Assembly (NCBI GenBank): GCA_938091995.1
Contig: CALKNZ010000079.1
Coordinates: 1 to 64,000 of the forward strand
Length of the DNA: 64,000 nucleotides
Direction of reading: 5' to 3'
Source of the DNA: an uncultured Luminiphilus sp.
GTDB taxonomy: Bacteria > Pseudomonadota > Gammaproteobacteria > Pseudomonadales > Halieaceae
The notes under the pieces are model-generated. The model saw nothing but the letters and a program-made list of their open reading frames with translations, ran no database searches and was not told the origin of the DNA. Each line of letters begins with the position of its first letter. Position 1 is the stretch's first letter. Shown one piece after another: positions 26,193 through 35,260 of the stretch. Both the position numbers and the translations under genes were made by a program.

Positions 26193-28331
26193 TTATCCTC
26201 TTCTGCGCCGCTTTGATGGCTGACGCATTGTCGACTTTGGATAGCGTGGAAGCTTACCCGTCGCTAAATACCGATAGATCGTTTCTTGCGCGTGAAGCTT
26301 ATTCGTTTGCTTGTTTGACGACAGTAACTGATTGTCTTGATGGGTATTAATTCGGCGAGCCTTCACATTGTCATGCCACTGTTGATCAAGAATATTTTGG
26401 ACCATTTTTTGCGCATCAAGATCACGCACAGGACATAGGACTTCCACCCGATAATCGATATTTCTCGTCATTAAATCGGCGGACCCGAAATAGTAATCAG
26501 GGCGGCCTCGATTATGGAAAACATAGACTCTGGAATGCTCTAGGTAGCGATCCACAATACTGATCGCTTCAATATTTTCCGACAAACCTTTGACGCCCGG
26601 TAATAGCGAACACATACCTCGAATGATCAATCGAATTTCAACACCGGCCTGACTGGCTTCATAGAGCTTGCTAGAGAGCTCTTGGTCAACGAGATTATTA
26701 CACTTCAAAATCATCGTCGCGCGATAACCCCCATTGGCATGCTGAATTTCCCTGTCAATCATACTCATGAGGCCCGAGCGAGAGCTGTGCGGAGAGACAA
26801 GGAGCTGCTCATATTCTGGACGCCGATAGTTGTATTTCAAAAAGTCAAAAACCTTGGCTAAGTCACGCCCAATTGTTTGGTCAGATGTGAGCAGAGAAAA
26901 GTCGGTATACAAGCGCGCAGAGTTCTCATTAAAGTTACCTGTGCCGATATGACTGTAGTACCGAAGTTTCTGAGACTCCCGACGTTCAATGAGAAAGATT
27001 TTACTGTGAACCTTTAGTCCAGGAATTCCAAAAATCACCTCGATACCCGCATCCGTCAGTCGCTGTGCCCAGGCGATGTTTGCCTGCTCATCAAAACGTG
27101 CCGCCAGTTCCACCACAACCTGCACGGCTTTACCATTGTCATTAGCATTGATGAGTGCGTCGACCACCCGCGAGTTTTCGGCAACTCGGTATAAACAGAT
27201 TCGAATCGTGATGACATCGGGATCCAGTGCTGCTGTCTTCAAGACATCAATAATGTAATCAAAGGCATGATAGGGATAATACAAAAACACATCCCGCTCT
27301 CGTATTGCAGAAAAAATACTACCGTCCCCATCTAATTGCTCAATAGGTATGGTCGGCAAAGGCTTGAATTCTAGGTATTTAGGCCCTGCATTGGGAAATC
27401 CCATAAAATCTTTTGAGTTGTGGTACCGCGCCCCCGGAATCATGCTGTCGTATTTTCCAAAACCAAAGCGCTTGCGCAGATAGTCAAGCATGCGCTGTGG
27501 CATTTCCTCATCAAAAACAAATCGAACGGCGTCAGCGCGGCGACGCTGTTTGAGGCCCGATGCCATTTTGGCGATAAGGCTGTCATTAATACTCGAATCA
27601 ATTTCTAGCTCGGCATCTCTTGAAAACTTAAAACAATAGGCAGACACAGATTTGATTTCAAAAACACCGCGGAATACCTGAGGGAGGCATGCTCGGATAA
27701 TGTTGTCGAGGACAATGAAGACTCTGCCTTTACCGCGTTTTCGCCCGGGAATTTCAATGAAGCGACCTAACCTATCAGTAGGTACCTCGAGCAACGCATA
27801 TTGGGGTCCTGACATCGTTTCAATATCGACAGCCAAATACAGGGATTCGTCGGTCAAATGAGGGATCGCTTGATCATCCCTCAATAAAATGGGTTCTAAC
27901 TCGGGCAAAACCTTGTCATGAAAAAAGGCTTCTACGAACCTCAGCTGCGCTTCCTGCAATTGTGTTTCATTGATCAAGTAGACACCGCGACGAGTGAGCT
28001 CCCTCAGCAGCTTGACGTAAATGGCCTCAAATTCGTGCTGTAAAGTGAGCACGCGATATTGGATACCCGCCAGTAATTTTTCTGTGCGCTGGCGCTGATT
28101 ACCGCTCGAAAGCGATATTAGACGTCGAACTTCAGCGACTCGTACTCTAAAAAACTCATCTAAGTTATTGGAGAATATACCTAGGTAGCGCACGCGCTGA
28201 ATGAGCGGCACTTCTTTATCTTGGGCTTCCTGTAAAACACGCGCATTAAAACTGAGCCAGCTAAGCTCCTTGGGATAAGTATTTGGCTCACCAAGGTCAG
28301 CCAGAAGTTCTTCAATCGGCGTTAGACTCAT
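26193..28331 (-). CDS. ppk: Polyphosphate kinase 1
   Basis: 712 residues, slightly longer than the usual 690 owing to a basic C-terminal tail. It polymerises the gamma phosphate of ATP into polyphosphate at the membrane. N-terminal helical domain with ELSWLSFNARVLQEA and NNLDEFFRVRVAEV; catalytic core with the phosphohistidine region LKVHSKIFLI, SHIGTGNFNENSARLYTD and the second His in LEHSRVYVF. No Pho-box-like repeat was seen upstream. The neighbours are DUF808 downstream (4 nt) and a universal stress protein upstream. No ppx exopolyphosphatase is present here. Confidence 0.97.
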   Translation of the reverse strand: MSLTPIEELLADLGEPNTYPKELSWLSFNARVLQEAQDKEVPLIQRVRYLGIFSNNLDEFFRVRVAEVRRLISLSSGNQRQRTEKLLAGIQYRVLTLQHEFEAIYVKLLRELTRRGVYLINETQLQEAQLRFVEAFFHDKVLPELEPILLRDDQAIPHLTDESLYLAVDIETMSGPQYALLEVPTDRLGRFIEIPGRKRGKGRVFIVLDNIIRACLPQVFRGVFEIKSVSAYCFKFSRDAELEIDSSINDSLIAKMASGLKQRRRADAVRFVFDEEMPQRMLDYLRKRFGFGKYDSMIPGARYHNSKDFMGFPNAGPKYLEFKPLPTIPIEQLDGDGSIFSAIRERDVFLYYPYHAFDYIIDVLKTAALDPDVITIRICLYRVAENSRVVDALINANDNGKAVQVVVELAARFDEQANIAWAQRLTDAGIEVIFGIPGLKVHSKIFLIERRESQKLRYYSHIGTGNFNENSARLYTDFSLLTSDQTIGRDLAKVFDFLKYNYRRPEYEQLLVSPHSSRSGLMSMIDREIQHANGGYRATMILKCNNLVDQELSSKLYEASQAGVEIRLIIRGMCSLLPGVKGLSENIEAISIVDRYLEHSRVYVFHNRGRPDYYFGSADLMTRNIDYRVEVLCPVRDLDAQKMVQNILDQQWHDNVKARRINTHQDNQLLSSNKQTNKLHAQETIYRYLATGKLPRYPKSTMRQPSKRRRRG

Positions 28332-28420
28332 AACCTATCTCATAAGTACAGTGCCGCTCTTTTACGGCCACATGGACACTATTCGTTGACCCGAACCCAA
28401 GGGCGTAGCGCCGATCCTAA

Positions 28421-29287
28421 TTAAGGCTTCAGTGTTAACGTGTCGGTTTTTAAAAGTTGTAGCGCCTCTTCAGCGGTGTTACCCAATACCTGAGCCCGCA
28501 CACCTCGACGACCGACCGTACCCATAACCACTAGCTGCGCCTTAGATTCGGCCGCTTCAGATACGATTGTTTTAGCGACGGGTCCCCGTTTGAGCTGGAA
28601 CTTTGACAAGGGCAGGCCGGTCTTCTTTGCCAGTGCCGCGACGGTGGGCTGAAGCTCTTTCATACGATCTTTAGCATAGGCCTTTGCATCGATCAGATCG
28701 AGATCGACTAAAAGTGTCGGAACGTCGATAACACAAAGCACCGATAAATCAACTTGCAGCATCTCAGCATAGTGGCGAGCCGATGTAATAACATCGACAT
28801 TTAAAGCCTGCTTCGCTTTAGCGGTCGCTTCAAGATCGACGGTAGCCATAATGGCACTGCCGCTTTTCCACTTCTGCCGATTAACCAGTAAAACGGGTGC
28901 TACACACTCACGCAGTAGGTGCCAGTCCGTAGAGGTATACCCCAAGGACTCTGACTGGTGACGAGTTTTTATTACAGCAGCATAATCCCCTGCTACGCGC
29001 TTGATAATCCAAGGGTGGATCTCCTCCGACCAGACCACGCTGAGCTTCACTCGATGTCCCTGCCCAATGGCCCTGTCGAGCTGTTCAACGACAGCCTCTC
29101 GACGCTGATCCAGCAGCCGCTGCTTCACACTTGCTTGGGTAGATTTATCAAGCTTCAGGCGTTTTAAATTGGCATAGGTAAAGGCGACCACTTCAACTTT
29201 AAGGTCCATGAGCTCCGCGAGCTGCACACCTCTTGAAATTGCAGCACACTTTTCCTCGAGACTCGCAACAATTAGTAATTTACTCAT
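28421..29287 (-). CDS. Universal stress protein with two Usp domains (UspE-like)
   Basis: 288 residues from ATG 29287 (GGGGA upstream); the frame is open to 29356 without a ribosome-binding site. Two tandem Usp folds of about 140 residues. The second keeps the ATP-binding glycine pattern in MGTVGRRG followed by a GNTAEEAL helix; the first is degenerate, as in UspE. A stress-survival role is inferred. It precedes ppk on the same strand with a 90-nt gap. Confidence 0.88.
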   Translation of the reverse strand: MSKLLIVASLEEKCAAISRGVQLAELMDLKVEVVAFTYANLKRLKLDKSTQASVKQRLLDQRREAVVEQLDRAIGQGHRVKLSVVWSEEIHPWIIKRVAGDYAAVIKTRHQSESLGYTSTDWHLLRECVAPVLLVNRQKWKSGSAIMATVDLEATAKAKQALNVDVITSARHYAEMLQVDLSVLCVIDVPTLLVDLDLIDAKAYAKDRMKELQPTVAALAKKTGLPLSKFQLKRGPVAKTIVSEAAESKAQLVVMGTVGRRGVRAQVLGNTAEEALQLLKTDTLTLKP

Positions 29288-29391
29288 GAGTATTCCCCAT
29301 CTAACAACACCGCCAGTATAAAGCGAGTCCAGTATAGGCGCGTCCATTGCCAGCACAAAAGATTTTCAAAGGCCAAGAGGGGCACTACCGC

Positions 29392-30231
29392 CTAGTCTTC
29401 GCTGCCAACCTGTTCTATGAAATCCGCCACATAATCGGCACAAACCTCGGGGCTCTCCAGAGGAACCAAGTGCCCTCCTTCAACCTCACGGACGCCTTTG
29501 CTATTCCCCAACCGATTCCAAATATTTAGGCTGTCCGATCCGAAAACCTCACTTTCGCAACCCACCACCGCCATGGCGGGGAGCTTCAAATGACGCAACC
29601 GGTGATACATCATAGGCGCCGAACGATAAACGCAGGCTTCCCAGGCACCCGACCAACGCAACGCCACCGTTCCGTCCTGTAGCTCAACGTGTCCCGCATG
29701 AACATAATCTGAGAGCACTGTGTCTGAAATTCTGCGAAAGGGCCGCTTACCACGATAGAAATCGTGAGCGGCCTGAAAACTATCAAAGTTGTGGGGCCGC
29801 CCAAGCGCACTGCGAATCATGGGCAAATCTTTCCCCAGGGCCCGCATCACCTGCCCCACCACCCAATACTTTGCCGGCAGAAGCACCGGGTCCAGAGCTA
29901 CGAGACCTCGGAATAGGTTAGGCGCCTGCAATGCTGCCAGCATGCCGATAGTAGCGCCCATAGAATGACCCAGTAGAAACACTGGCTCATCGACCTCGCG
30001 CTCAAGGGTTGTCAGTAAATCCCCCGCGTACACCTTCCAATCCAGCGTTCGGGGAGCCACTCCATCATCCCAAAACGGGCGATGCTCCAGCGTTGCAACC
30101 CGATACTGTGCCAGCAAGGGCGCTAAAAGCATCCGATAGCTTTCTGGGGGATACCCATTAGCATGTGCAAATACAATCAACGGCCGGGACGCGCCGGCAC
30201 TTGTGGTGCTTAAATCAATTAGAGTTTGCAT
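29392..30231 (-). CDS. Alpha/beta hydrolase
   Basis: 279 residues, no signal peptide. FAHANGYPPESYR forms the oxyanion-hole region, the nucleophile Ser is in GHSMGATIG near residue 94, and the C-terminal His is in EGGHLVPLE. Typical of esterases and lipase-like serine hydrolases of unknown substrate. Transcribed after the psp unit but separated from it by a terminator. Confidence 0.88.
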   Translation of the reverse strand: MQTLIDLSTTSAGASRPLIVFAHANGYPPESYRMLLAPLLAQYRVATLEHRPFWDDGVAPRTLDWKVYAGDLLTTLEREVDEPVFLLGHSMGATIGMLAALQAPNLFRGLVALDPVLLPAKYWVVGQVMRALGKDLPMIRSALGRPHNFDSFQAAHDFYRGKRPFRRISDTVLSDYVHAGHVELQDGTVALRWSGAWEACVYRSAPMMYHRLRHLKLPAMAVVGCESEVFGSDSLNIWNRLGNSKGVREVEGGHLVPLESPEVCADYVADFIEQVGSED

Positions 30232-30328
30232 ACAGCGAAGGCGAGTTCTCTCAGATAACGCGAAAGATACGTATTCAGAACACGGGTTGGTTTATAACAA
30301 TCGAATAATCCCTATATGACCACAACCC

Positions 30329-30352
30329 AAAAAGCCCGAGAAGCTCCCGGGC
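30329..30352 (-). terminator. Intrinsic terminator of the psp operon
   Basis: On the minus strand GCCCGGGA, loop GCT, TCTCGGGC (8-bp stem with one G-U pair) followed by five T residues, 17 nt after the pspC stop. Confidence 0.92.
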
Positions 30353-30368
30353 AAAGCACATTCCAATC

Positions 30369-30827
30369 TTAAAGCTTGGAAAACTCCCGATTTAAGTCAT
30401 AACGCCGGGATGTCACATAGCGCTCCATCGATTCCACGCGCCCCAATGCCTCGTCAAGCCGCTGCTGGGCTTTACGAACACGATCCGTCGGAGAGTCTGG
30501 GTAGTGAAATACCGTTCGTTTACGATAGGTGTGGAGATCTTCGTCATACTCCATCTCCACCTCAACCTCTGCCGAATCTTGCTCCCAGCGCGTAGGGCGT
30601 GGGGATAACACCATCCACGCAATGATGTAGCCCCAAAAGGCCAGAGAACCGGTAAATAACAACAATGCTATCGCAGCGAGACGGACCATCCAGGTCGCTA
30701 CACCCCAATGATCGGCAAGACCTGCACAGACACCACCTATCAGCCCTTCAGACGAATTGCGATACAAATCCATGCCCCAACCGCGCTTACGTCGTTTTCC
30801 AAAACTGTCACGCTTTTCCTTGCGCAT
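30369..30827 (-). CDS. pspC: Phage shock protein C
   Basis: 152 residues. The PspC domain is seen in LYRNSSEGLIGGVCAGLADHW, followed by one membrane segment (about 50-75) and a soluble tail ending in a helical VRKAQQRLDEALGRVESMER stretch. The long basic N-terminus (KEKRDSFGKRRKRGWG) and tail make it larger than E. coli PspC (119). PspC is an inner-membrane sensor that, with PspB, recruits PspA away from PspF when the membrane is damaged. The start overlaps the pspB stop (TAATG). Confidence 0.95.
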   Translation of the reverse strand: MRKEKRDSFGKRRKRGWGMDLYRNSSEGLIGGVCAGLADHWGVATWMVRLAAIALLLFTGSLAFWGYIIAWMVLSPRPTRWEQDSAEVEVEMEYDEDLHTYRKRTVFHYPDSPTDRVRKAQQRLDEALGRVESMERYVTSRRYDLNREFSKL

Positions 30828-31075
30828 TACTCACTCCTCGATTTTTCAGCTTCGCGCCAATTGGGGTGATCCGCATCCAGGATCGACTCCAAGGACACAA
30901 TTCGATGGCTCAGCCTATCTACGGTAGCCAGCATTTCATCCAGTGACTGCCGGTCATCTTCACTCAGACTTCGGCTTGACCGATTCAAACTCCGGTAGTG
31001 CATGGTGATCCAGATAGGTGCGACAACCACCATAAAAAGCACCATCGGTACAAACATCAATTCAAACACATTCAT
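30827..31075 (-). CDS. pspB: Phage shock protein B
   Basis: 82 residues: an N-terminal membrane helix (about 5-26, ending IWITMHY) and a cytoplasmic coiled-coil helix with LDEMLATVDRLSHRI. Matches PspB in size and layout. It is coupled to pspC by a one-base overlap. About 100 nt separate it from pspA, with no clear terminator in between. Confidence 0.93.
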   Translation of the reverse strand: MNVFELMFVPMVLFMVVVAPIWITMHYRSLNRSSRSLSEDDRQSLDEMLATVDRLSHRIVSLESILDADHPNWREAEKSRSE

Positions 31076-31177
31076 GCGGTGGCTCCCTGCCCCATTGCAT
31101 TAAGTGGTTAGTGTAATCACCCTACTCTGGGCTTTCACCCCCTAGGTTAGGATGTCACTATTTCCAGTCCTCACAGT

Positions 31178-31849
31178 CTATTTAGACTCTCCGCCGTGCA
31201 TAGACTGCTTTAGCGCTTCCAGCTCTTCGTTGAGGGCATCGTCATCTCGTAAAGCATCGATCTCAGCGGCCAAGCCACCCTCTCGACCAAGATCCATTGC
31301 ATCTAGCTCACCCTCTAAGTTATCCATTTTGCGCTCAAACTTATCAAACTTACTGAATGCCTGGTCGAGCTCGCTGCGGTGTATTTGCCGCTTCACCGCC
31401 ATTCTGGAATGCACCGTTTGCGAGCGCATCAGCATCGATTTCTGCTTGGCTTTGGCATCTGATAGTTTTTGCTGCAGTTGGGCCACTTCATGATTGAGCT
31501 GCTCAATATGCTCATCTGTCGCCATCAACTCAGTATTGATCATGTCCAGTTCCTCGTCGGTAGCGCGTTTTTCCTGCAGCGCCGCCCTAGCCAGATCCTC
31601 TCGGCCCTTACTGATCGCCAGCTTTGCCTTCTCCTCCCAGTCATTGACCTCCTGCGCAATTCGCGAGCGCTTCCGCTCGGCAGTTTTACGATCGGCCAGC
31701 ACGCGGGCTGAAGAGCTGCGCACTTCAACCAGTGTGTCCTCCATTTCCTGAATGATCAGCCGAATCATTTTCTCTGGATCTTCTGCACTGTCCAACAATG
31801 CATTGATATTGGAGTTAACGATGTCTGACATACGTGAAAAGATACCCAT
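31178..31849 (-). CDS. pspA: Phage shock protein A (IM30 family)
   Basis: 223 residues from ATG 31849 (MGIFSRMSDIVNSNINALLD); GGGAG lies 7 nt upstream, so the ten extra codons of the open frame are rejected. The whole protein is a long coiled coil with an N-terminal amphipathic helix. PspA binds and inhibits the activator PspF; under membrane stress it forms oligomers that protect the inner membrane. The EDPEKMIRLIIQEMEDTL region is the family signature. Confidence 0.97.
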   Translation of the reverse strand: MGIFSRMSDIVNSNINALLDSAEDPEKMIRLIIQEMEDTLVEVRSSSARVLADRKTAERKRSRIAQEVNDWEEKAKLAISKGREDLARAALQEKRATDEELDMINTELMATDEHIEQLNHEVAQLQQKLSDAKAKQKSMLMRSQTVHSRMAVKRQIHRSELDQAFSKFDKFERKMDNLEGELDAMDLGREGGLAAEIDALRDDDALNEELEALKQSMHGGESK

Positions 31850-31865
31850 AACATTTCTCCCGTTT

Positions 31866-32051
31866 TTAACTTTCGGCACCGGAGCGGTCGGCGTTTAATA
31901 TCATCCGTCCACATAAGTAAGCCAACTCCACACCCACAGTAATGAAGGCAAAGGTCATAGCAGCAGCAAAACCACCGGCCAATGCACCCACTGCGCTGCA
32001 GATCAGCATAATTACTGTGTAAACGGCAAAGCGTTCGTCGATAGCGTCCAT
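31866..32051 (-). CDS. Small membrane protein heading the psp operon
   Basis: 61 residues, with two hydrophobic stretches (about 10-30 and 32-50) and short charged ends (MDAIDERF, NADRSGAES). AAAGGA is upstream. It is the first gene after the sigma-54 promoter and ends 16 nt before pspA, so it should be induced with pspA. No counterpart is known to me at this position in E. coli (pspABCDE), and it is not PspD or PspG by sequence. A new psp accessory component is inferred from context. Confidence 0.7.
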   Translation of the reverse strand: MDAIDERFAVYTVIMLICSAVGALAGGFAAAMTFAFITVGVELAYLCGRMILNADRSGAES

Positions 32052-32133
32052 GTCTTTCTATCCTTTTTTAGTGGTAGTTTGGGCGTCATGCCCTTCGAGA
32101 AGCCGGCCACTCCGGCGCCTACACCAAGTACTT

Positions 32134-32150
32134 AGCGATCTGCGTGCCAA
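32134..32150 (-). promoter_or_regulatory. Sigma-54 promoter of the psp operon
   Basis: On the minus strand TTGGCACGCAGATCGCT: TGGCAC, five nt, TCGC, with exact GG-N10-GC spacing for the -24/-12 elements. Transcription would start near 32123, about 70 nt before the 61-residue gene. PspF, encoded divergently, is the expected activator. Confidence 0.85.
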
Positions 32151-32220
32151 CAGTTTTTTATCTCGTTAAAACAACCACTTATAATTTTTATTCTGTGATT
32201 CAATCAGAGAAAGAACTATC

Positions 32221-32273
32221 TTTAGGCTAAATTAACCCTTTGTTTAGGTTTTTAAGTCTATTTAGGGTATATT
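32221..32273 (+). promoter_or_regulatory. pspF promoter region with repeated TTTAGG
   Basis: TTTAGG occurs at 32221, 32243 and 32261. TATATT at 32268-32273 is a plausible -10 that would place the transcript start at or next to the pspF ATG (32280); no Shine-Dalgarno is seen. The repeats may be activator or IHF-type sites for the divergent promoters; this is inference. Confidence 0.35.
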
Positions 32274-32279
32274 TTACCG

Positions 32280-33332
32280 ATGGAAAAAATCAAACAGAAC
32301 ATGATCGGACAATCGCCCGCACTCATGACGGCTTTAGACCATCTCTCGTCGCTGGCTGGCATTGACCGCCCGGTACTCATTCTGGGTGAGCGGGGCACGG
32401 GTAAAGAACTCGCAGCCGAGCGCCTACACTTTTTATCACCGCGCTGGTCGGGTGTATTCATTAAAATAAATTGCGGCGCCATTACCGAGACGCTGCTGGA
32501 AAGCGAGCTATTTGGTCATGAGGCTGGCGCATTTACCGGCGCCACCAAGCAACACATAGGTCGCTTTGAACGTGCAGACAAAGGCACACTATTTCTTGAC
32601 GAACTGGGGACCATGTCACTTCGTTTACAAGAAAAATTATTGCGACTCATAGAATACGGAGAGTTCGAACGTGTCGGGGGCAGCAAAACGCTACAGGTCG
32701 ATGTTCGCCTTATCGCCGCTACCAATGCCGATCTCCCTAAATTAGCGGATGCGGGTAAATTCCGATGGGATTTACTAGATCGAATGACCTTTGATGTCGT
32801 TAGGCTGCCACCACTTCGCGAGCGCCAAGACGATATCGCCGAACTCGCGCAGCATTTCGCCGTCAAAATGGTCGCCGAGTTGGGATGGCCACTGTTTCAA
32901 GGCTTCGGTGAAGCCGCTTTGGACAAGCTGATGGCACATAAGTGGCCGGGCAACATTCGGGAATTGAAAAATGTGGTGGAACGCTCTGTGTATCGCTGGG
33001 GGGACCAGGAGACTACCGTTGACACCGTCGTCATCAATCCTTTCCATAGCTTAAACCAACATGAAACACCGAACACTCAGAATCAACAAGACCGTCACAG
33101 CGCCACCGAAGAAACTCCCTCAACCCCTAAAGTACAATCTGTGGACAGGCTTTGGCCTACTGACCTGCGCCAAACGCTGCAAAATATCGAATTTGAGTGG
33201 TTGGTTAGCGCCCTTGAAAAAGCCAACCAAAGCCAAAAGGTTGCGGCTCAGCTACTTAGCTTAAGCTATGACCAAATGCGCAGCCTAATGCGCAAGCATC
33301 AGCTTAGAACACGTTCGGGTAGAGGCACCTGA
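32280..33332 (+). CDS. pspF: Psp operon transcriptional activator PspF
   Basis: 350 residues. A sigma-54 activator without receiver domain: the AAA+ domain starts at once, with Walker A GERGTGKE near 38, the sigma-54 contact loop GAFTGA near 80, Walker B GTLFLDE, then RDD-like and KWPGNIRELKNVVERSVYRW. A linker rich in polar residues precedes a Fis-type helix-turn-helix at about 300-345 (KVAAQLLSLSYDQMRSLM). This is the PspF design, with a longer linker than in E. coli (325 residues). Divergent from the psp operon, whose promoter it should drive. No ribosome-binding site is visible. Confidence 0.95.
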   Translation: MEKIKQNMIGQSPALMTALDHLSSLAGIDRPVLILGERGTGKELAAERLHFLSPRWSGVFIKINCGAITETLLESELFGHEAGAFTGATKQHIGRFERADKGTLFLDELGTMSLRLQEKLLRLIEYGEFERVGGSKTLQVDVRLIAATNADLPKLADAGKFRWDLLDRMTFDVVRLPPLRERQDDIAELAQHFAVKMVAELGWPLFQGFGEAALDKLMAHKWPGNIRELKNVVERSVYRWGDQETTVDTVVINPFHSLNQHETPNTQNQQDRHSATEETPSTPKVQSVDRLWPTDLRQTLQNIEFEWLVSALEKANQSQKVAAQLLSLSYDQMRSLMRKHQLRTRSGRGT

Positions 33333-33611
33333 AAAAAATTGATTAGTCGCCTTAGTCTGTGGTCTTCCCATGGGGTGAAAACATGCTCTACAAACACCCA
33401 ATGTCCCTGAAGAGCACGTATTGCTACAGCGAAAGCAAACACCGCTCCTTTGCTCTCATGAAACACAACCCCCACTATAAATATTCCACTAAAACACCGC
33501 TAAAGGGGAGCTTTCTCTACCGGCCTTAACTGTTAGTCTTCACCACTAGAAGTTAACAAACTCATGTCACTGGATAGTCATGTAATCCAGTTATAGCCAA
33601 GGAATGTCACC

Positions 33612-35075
33612 ATGACCCTAGAATTGACCAACCCACTGCTGCTGCGAACTGAGGCTTACATTAATGGTGAGTGGGTTGCGGCTGATAGCGGCGCGCGGCT
33701 TCCTGTGACGAACCCAGCGACCGGTGAACTGATCGCAGACGTTGCGAAAGCCGGCGCAGATGAAACAAAGCGCGCCATAGAGGCTGCCGAAACTGCAATG
33801 GTAAGCTGGCGTCAGCAACCCGCCAAGCAGCGCGCCCAAATTATGCGCCGCTGGTTTGATTTGGTAATGGCAAACCAGGAAGATCTCGCTCGCATTATGA
33901 CCCACGAGCAGGGTAAAACCTTAGCAGAGTCGCGAGGAGAAGTAGCCTACGGTGCATCTTATATCGAATGGTTCGCGGAACAGGCAAAACGCATAGACGG
34001 CGATGTCATTCCAGCCCCCGGCAGTGACAAACGGGTTATTTGTATCAAACAACCCGTAGGGGTCTGTGCCTCTATCACGCCATGGAATTTTCCCAACGCC
34101 ATGATCACTCGTAAAGCTGCTCCAGCTTTAGCCGCTGGTTGCACCATTGTGATCAAACCTGCCAGTGAAACGCCTCTATCCGCCCTTGCACTCGCTGAGC
34201 TGGCTGATCAGGCGGGCATTCCCCCAGGAGTACTCAATGTCGTGGCAGGTAGTTCATCAGACATAGGCGGGGAACTTACTAGCAATCCTATCGTTCGCAA
34301 ACTGTCCTTCACCGGGTCCACGCCGGTAGGGAAAATGCTTGAAGCCCAGTGCGTACCCACCTTGAAAAAAACGTCAATGGAGCTCGGCGGTAATGCCCCA
34401 TTCATTGTTTTTGACGACGCAGACATTGATAGCGCTGTTAAGGGCGCATTAATTTCCAAGTACCGTAACAGCGGTCAGACCTGCGTATGCTCAAACCGCA
34501 TGTTAATTCAGGCGGATATTGCTGAAGAGTTCACCGCCAAACTGATCGCAGCCACAGAGTCGCTGAGGCTGGGCAACGGCCTTGATGAAGGGGTTGATCT
34601 TGGCCCTCTCGTCAATGCCAAAGCCGTGGCAGATGTTGATGAATTAGTACAGCAGTCCATTGCAGCTGGAGCCAAGCTAGAGTTGGGTGGTGCCCCAAGC
34701 GATCGGGGCGGTTGTTTTTATCAGCCCACCATTCTCACAGGCATTCGCCCAGACATGCCGGTCTTCCGTAATGAAATCTTTGGTCCCGTGGCGCCTATCA
34801 CTACCTTTGAGAGCGAAGCTGAGGCGATCGAACTCGCTAACGATACTGAGTTTGGCCTTGCGAGTTATTTCTATACTCGGGATATTGGACGCGTTTGGCG
34901 CGTTGCTGAGGCCCTTGAATACGGCATTGTCGGCATCAACGAGGGCATTATTTCGAACGAAATGGCGCCCTTTGGGGGCATTAAAGAATCTGGCTCGGGT
35001 CGCGAGGGATCGAAATATGGCATCGAAGACTATCTAGAGATTAAGTACATGTTGATGGGTGGGCTAGACCAGTAG
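33612..35075 (+). CDS. gabD: Succinate-semialdehyde dehydrogenase
   Basis: 487 residues, the usual length. Aldehyde dehydrogenase motifs: TPWNFPNAMITRK, FTGSTPVGK, base Glu in MELGGNAP near 255, and catalytic Cys in NSGQTCVCSNR near 289, whose Cys-Val-Cys context is typical of GabD with its redox-switch pair. It oxidises succinate semialdehyde to succinate with NAD(P), feeding GABA or polyamine nitrogen compounds to the TCA cycle. AAGGA upstream. No gabT directly adjoins, although a class III aminotransferase is 2.4 kb away. Confidence 0.92.
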   Translation: MTLELTNPLLLRTEAYINGEWVAADSGARLPVTNPATGELIADVAKAGADETKRAIEAAETAMVSWRQQPAKQRAQIMRRWFDLVMANQEDLARIMTHEQGKTLAESRGEVAYGASYIEWFAEQAKRIDGDVIPAPGSDKRVICIKQPVGVCASITPWNFPNAMITRKAAPALAAGCTIVIKPASETPLSALALAELADQAGIPPGVLNVVAGSSSDIGGELTSNPIVRKLSFTGSTPVGKMLEAQCVPTLKKTSMELGGNAPFIVFDDADIDSAVKGALISKYRNSGQTCVCSNRMLIQADIAEEFTAKLIAATESLRLGNGLDEGVDLGPLVNAKAVADVDELVQQSIAAGAKLELGGAPSDRGGCFYQPTILTGIRPDMPVFRNEIFGPVAPITTFESEAEAIELANDTEFGLASYFYTRDIGRVWRVAEALEYGIVGINEGIISNEMAPFGGIKESGSGREGSKYGIEDYLEIKYMLMGGLDQ

Positions 35076-35260
35076 AACAAATCTGCCCCCATACCAGGAC
35101 TAATCTCTGCGCAAACACAACCCTTCAAATAAAAGCTCCCTTAGTTGAGTGGTGGGGTGTATCGATAGGTGAACTCTGTAAACGTGTGCTTTAAACTGCT
35201 GGTGTTAAAGCGCAGGTGCGCATTGGAAAACTTACAAGCGCAATACGGAGTGGACCAATA

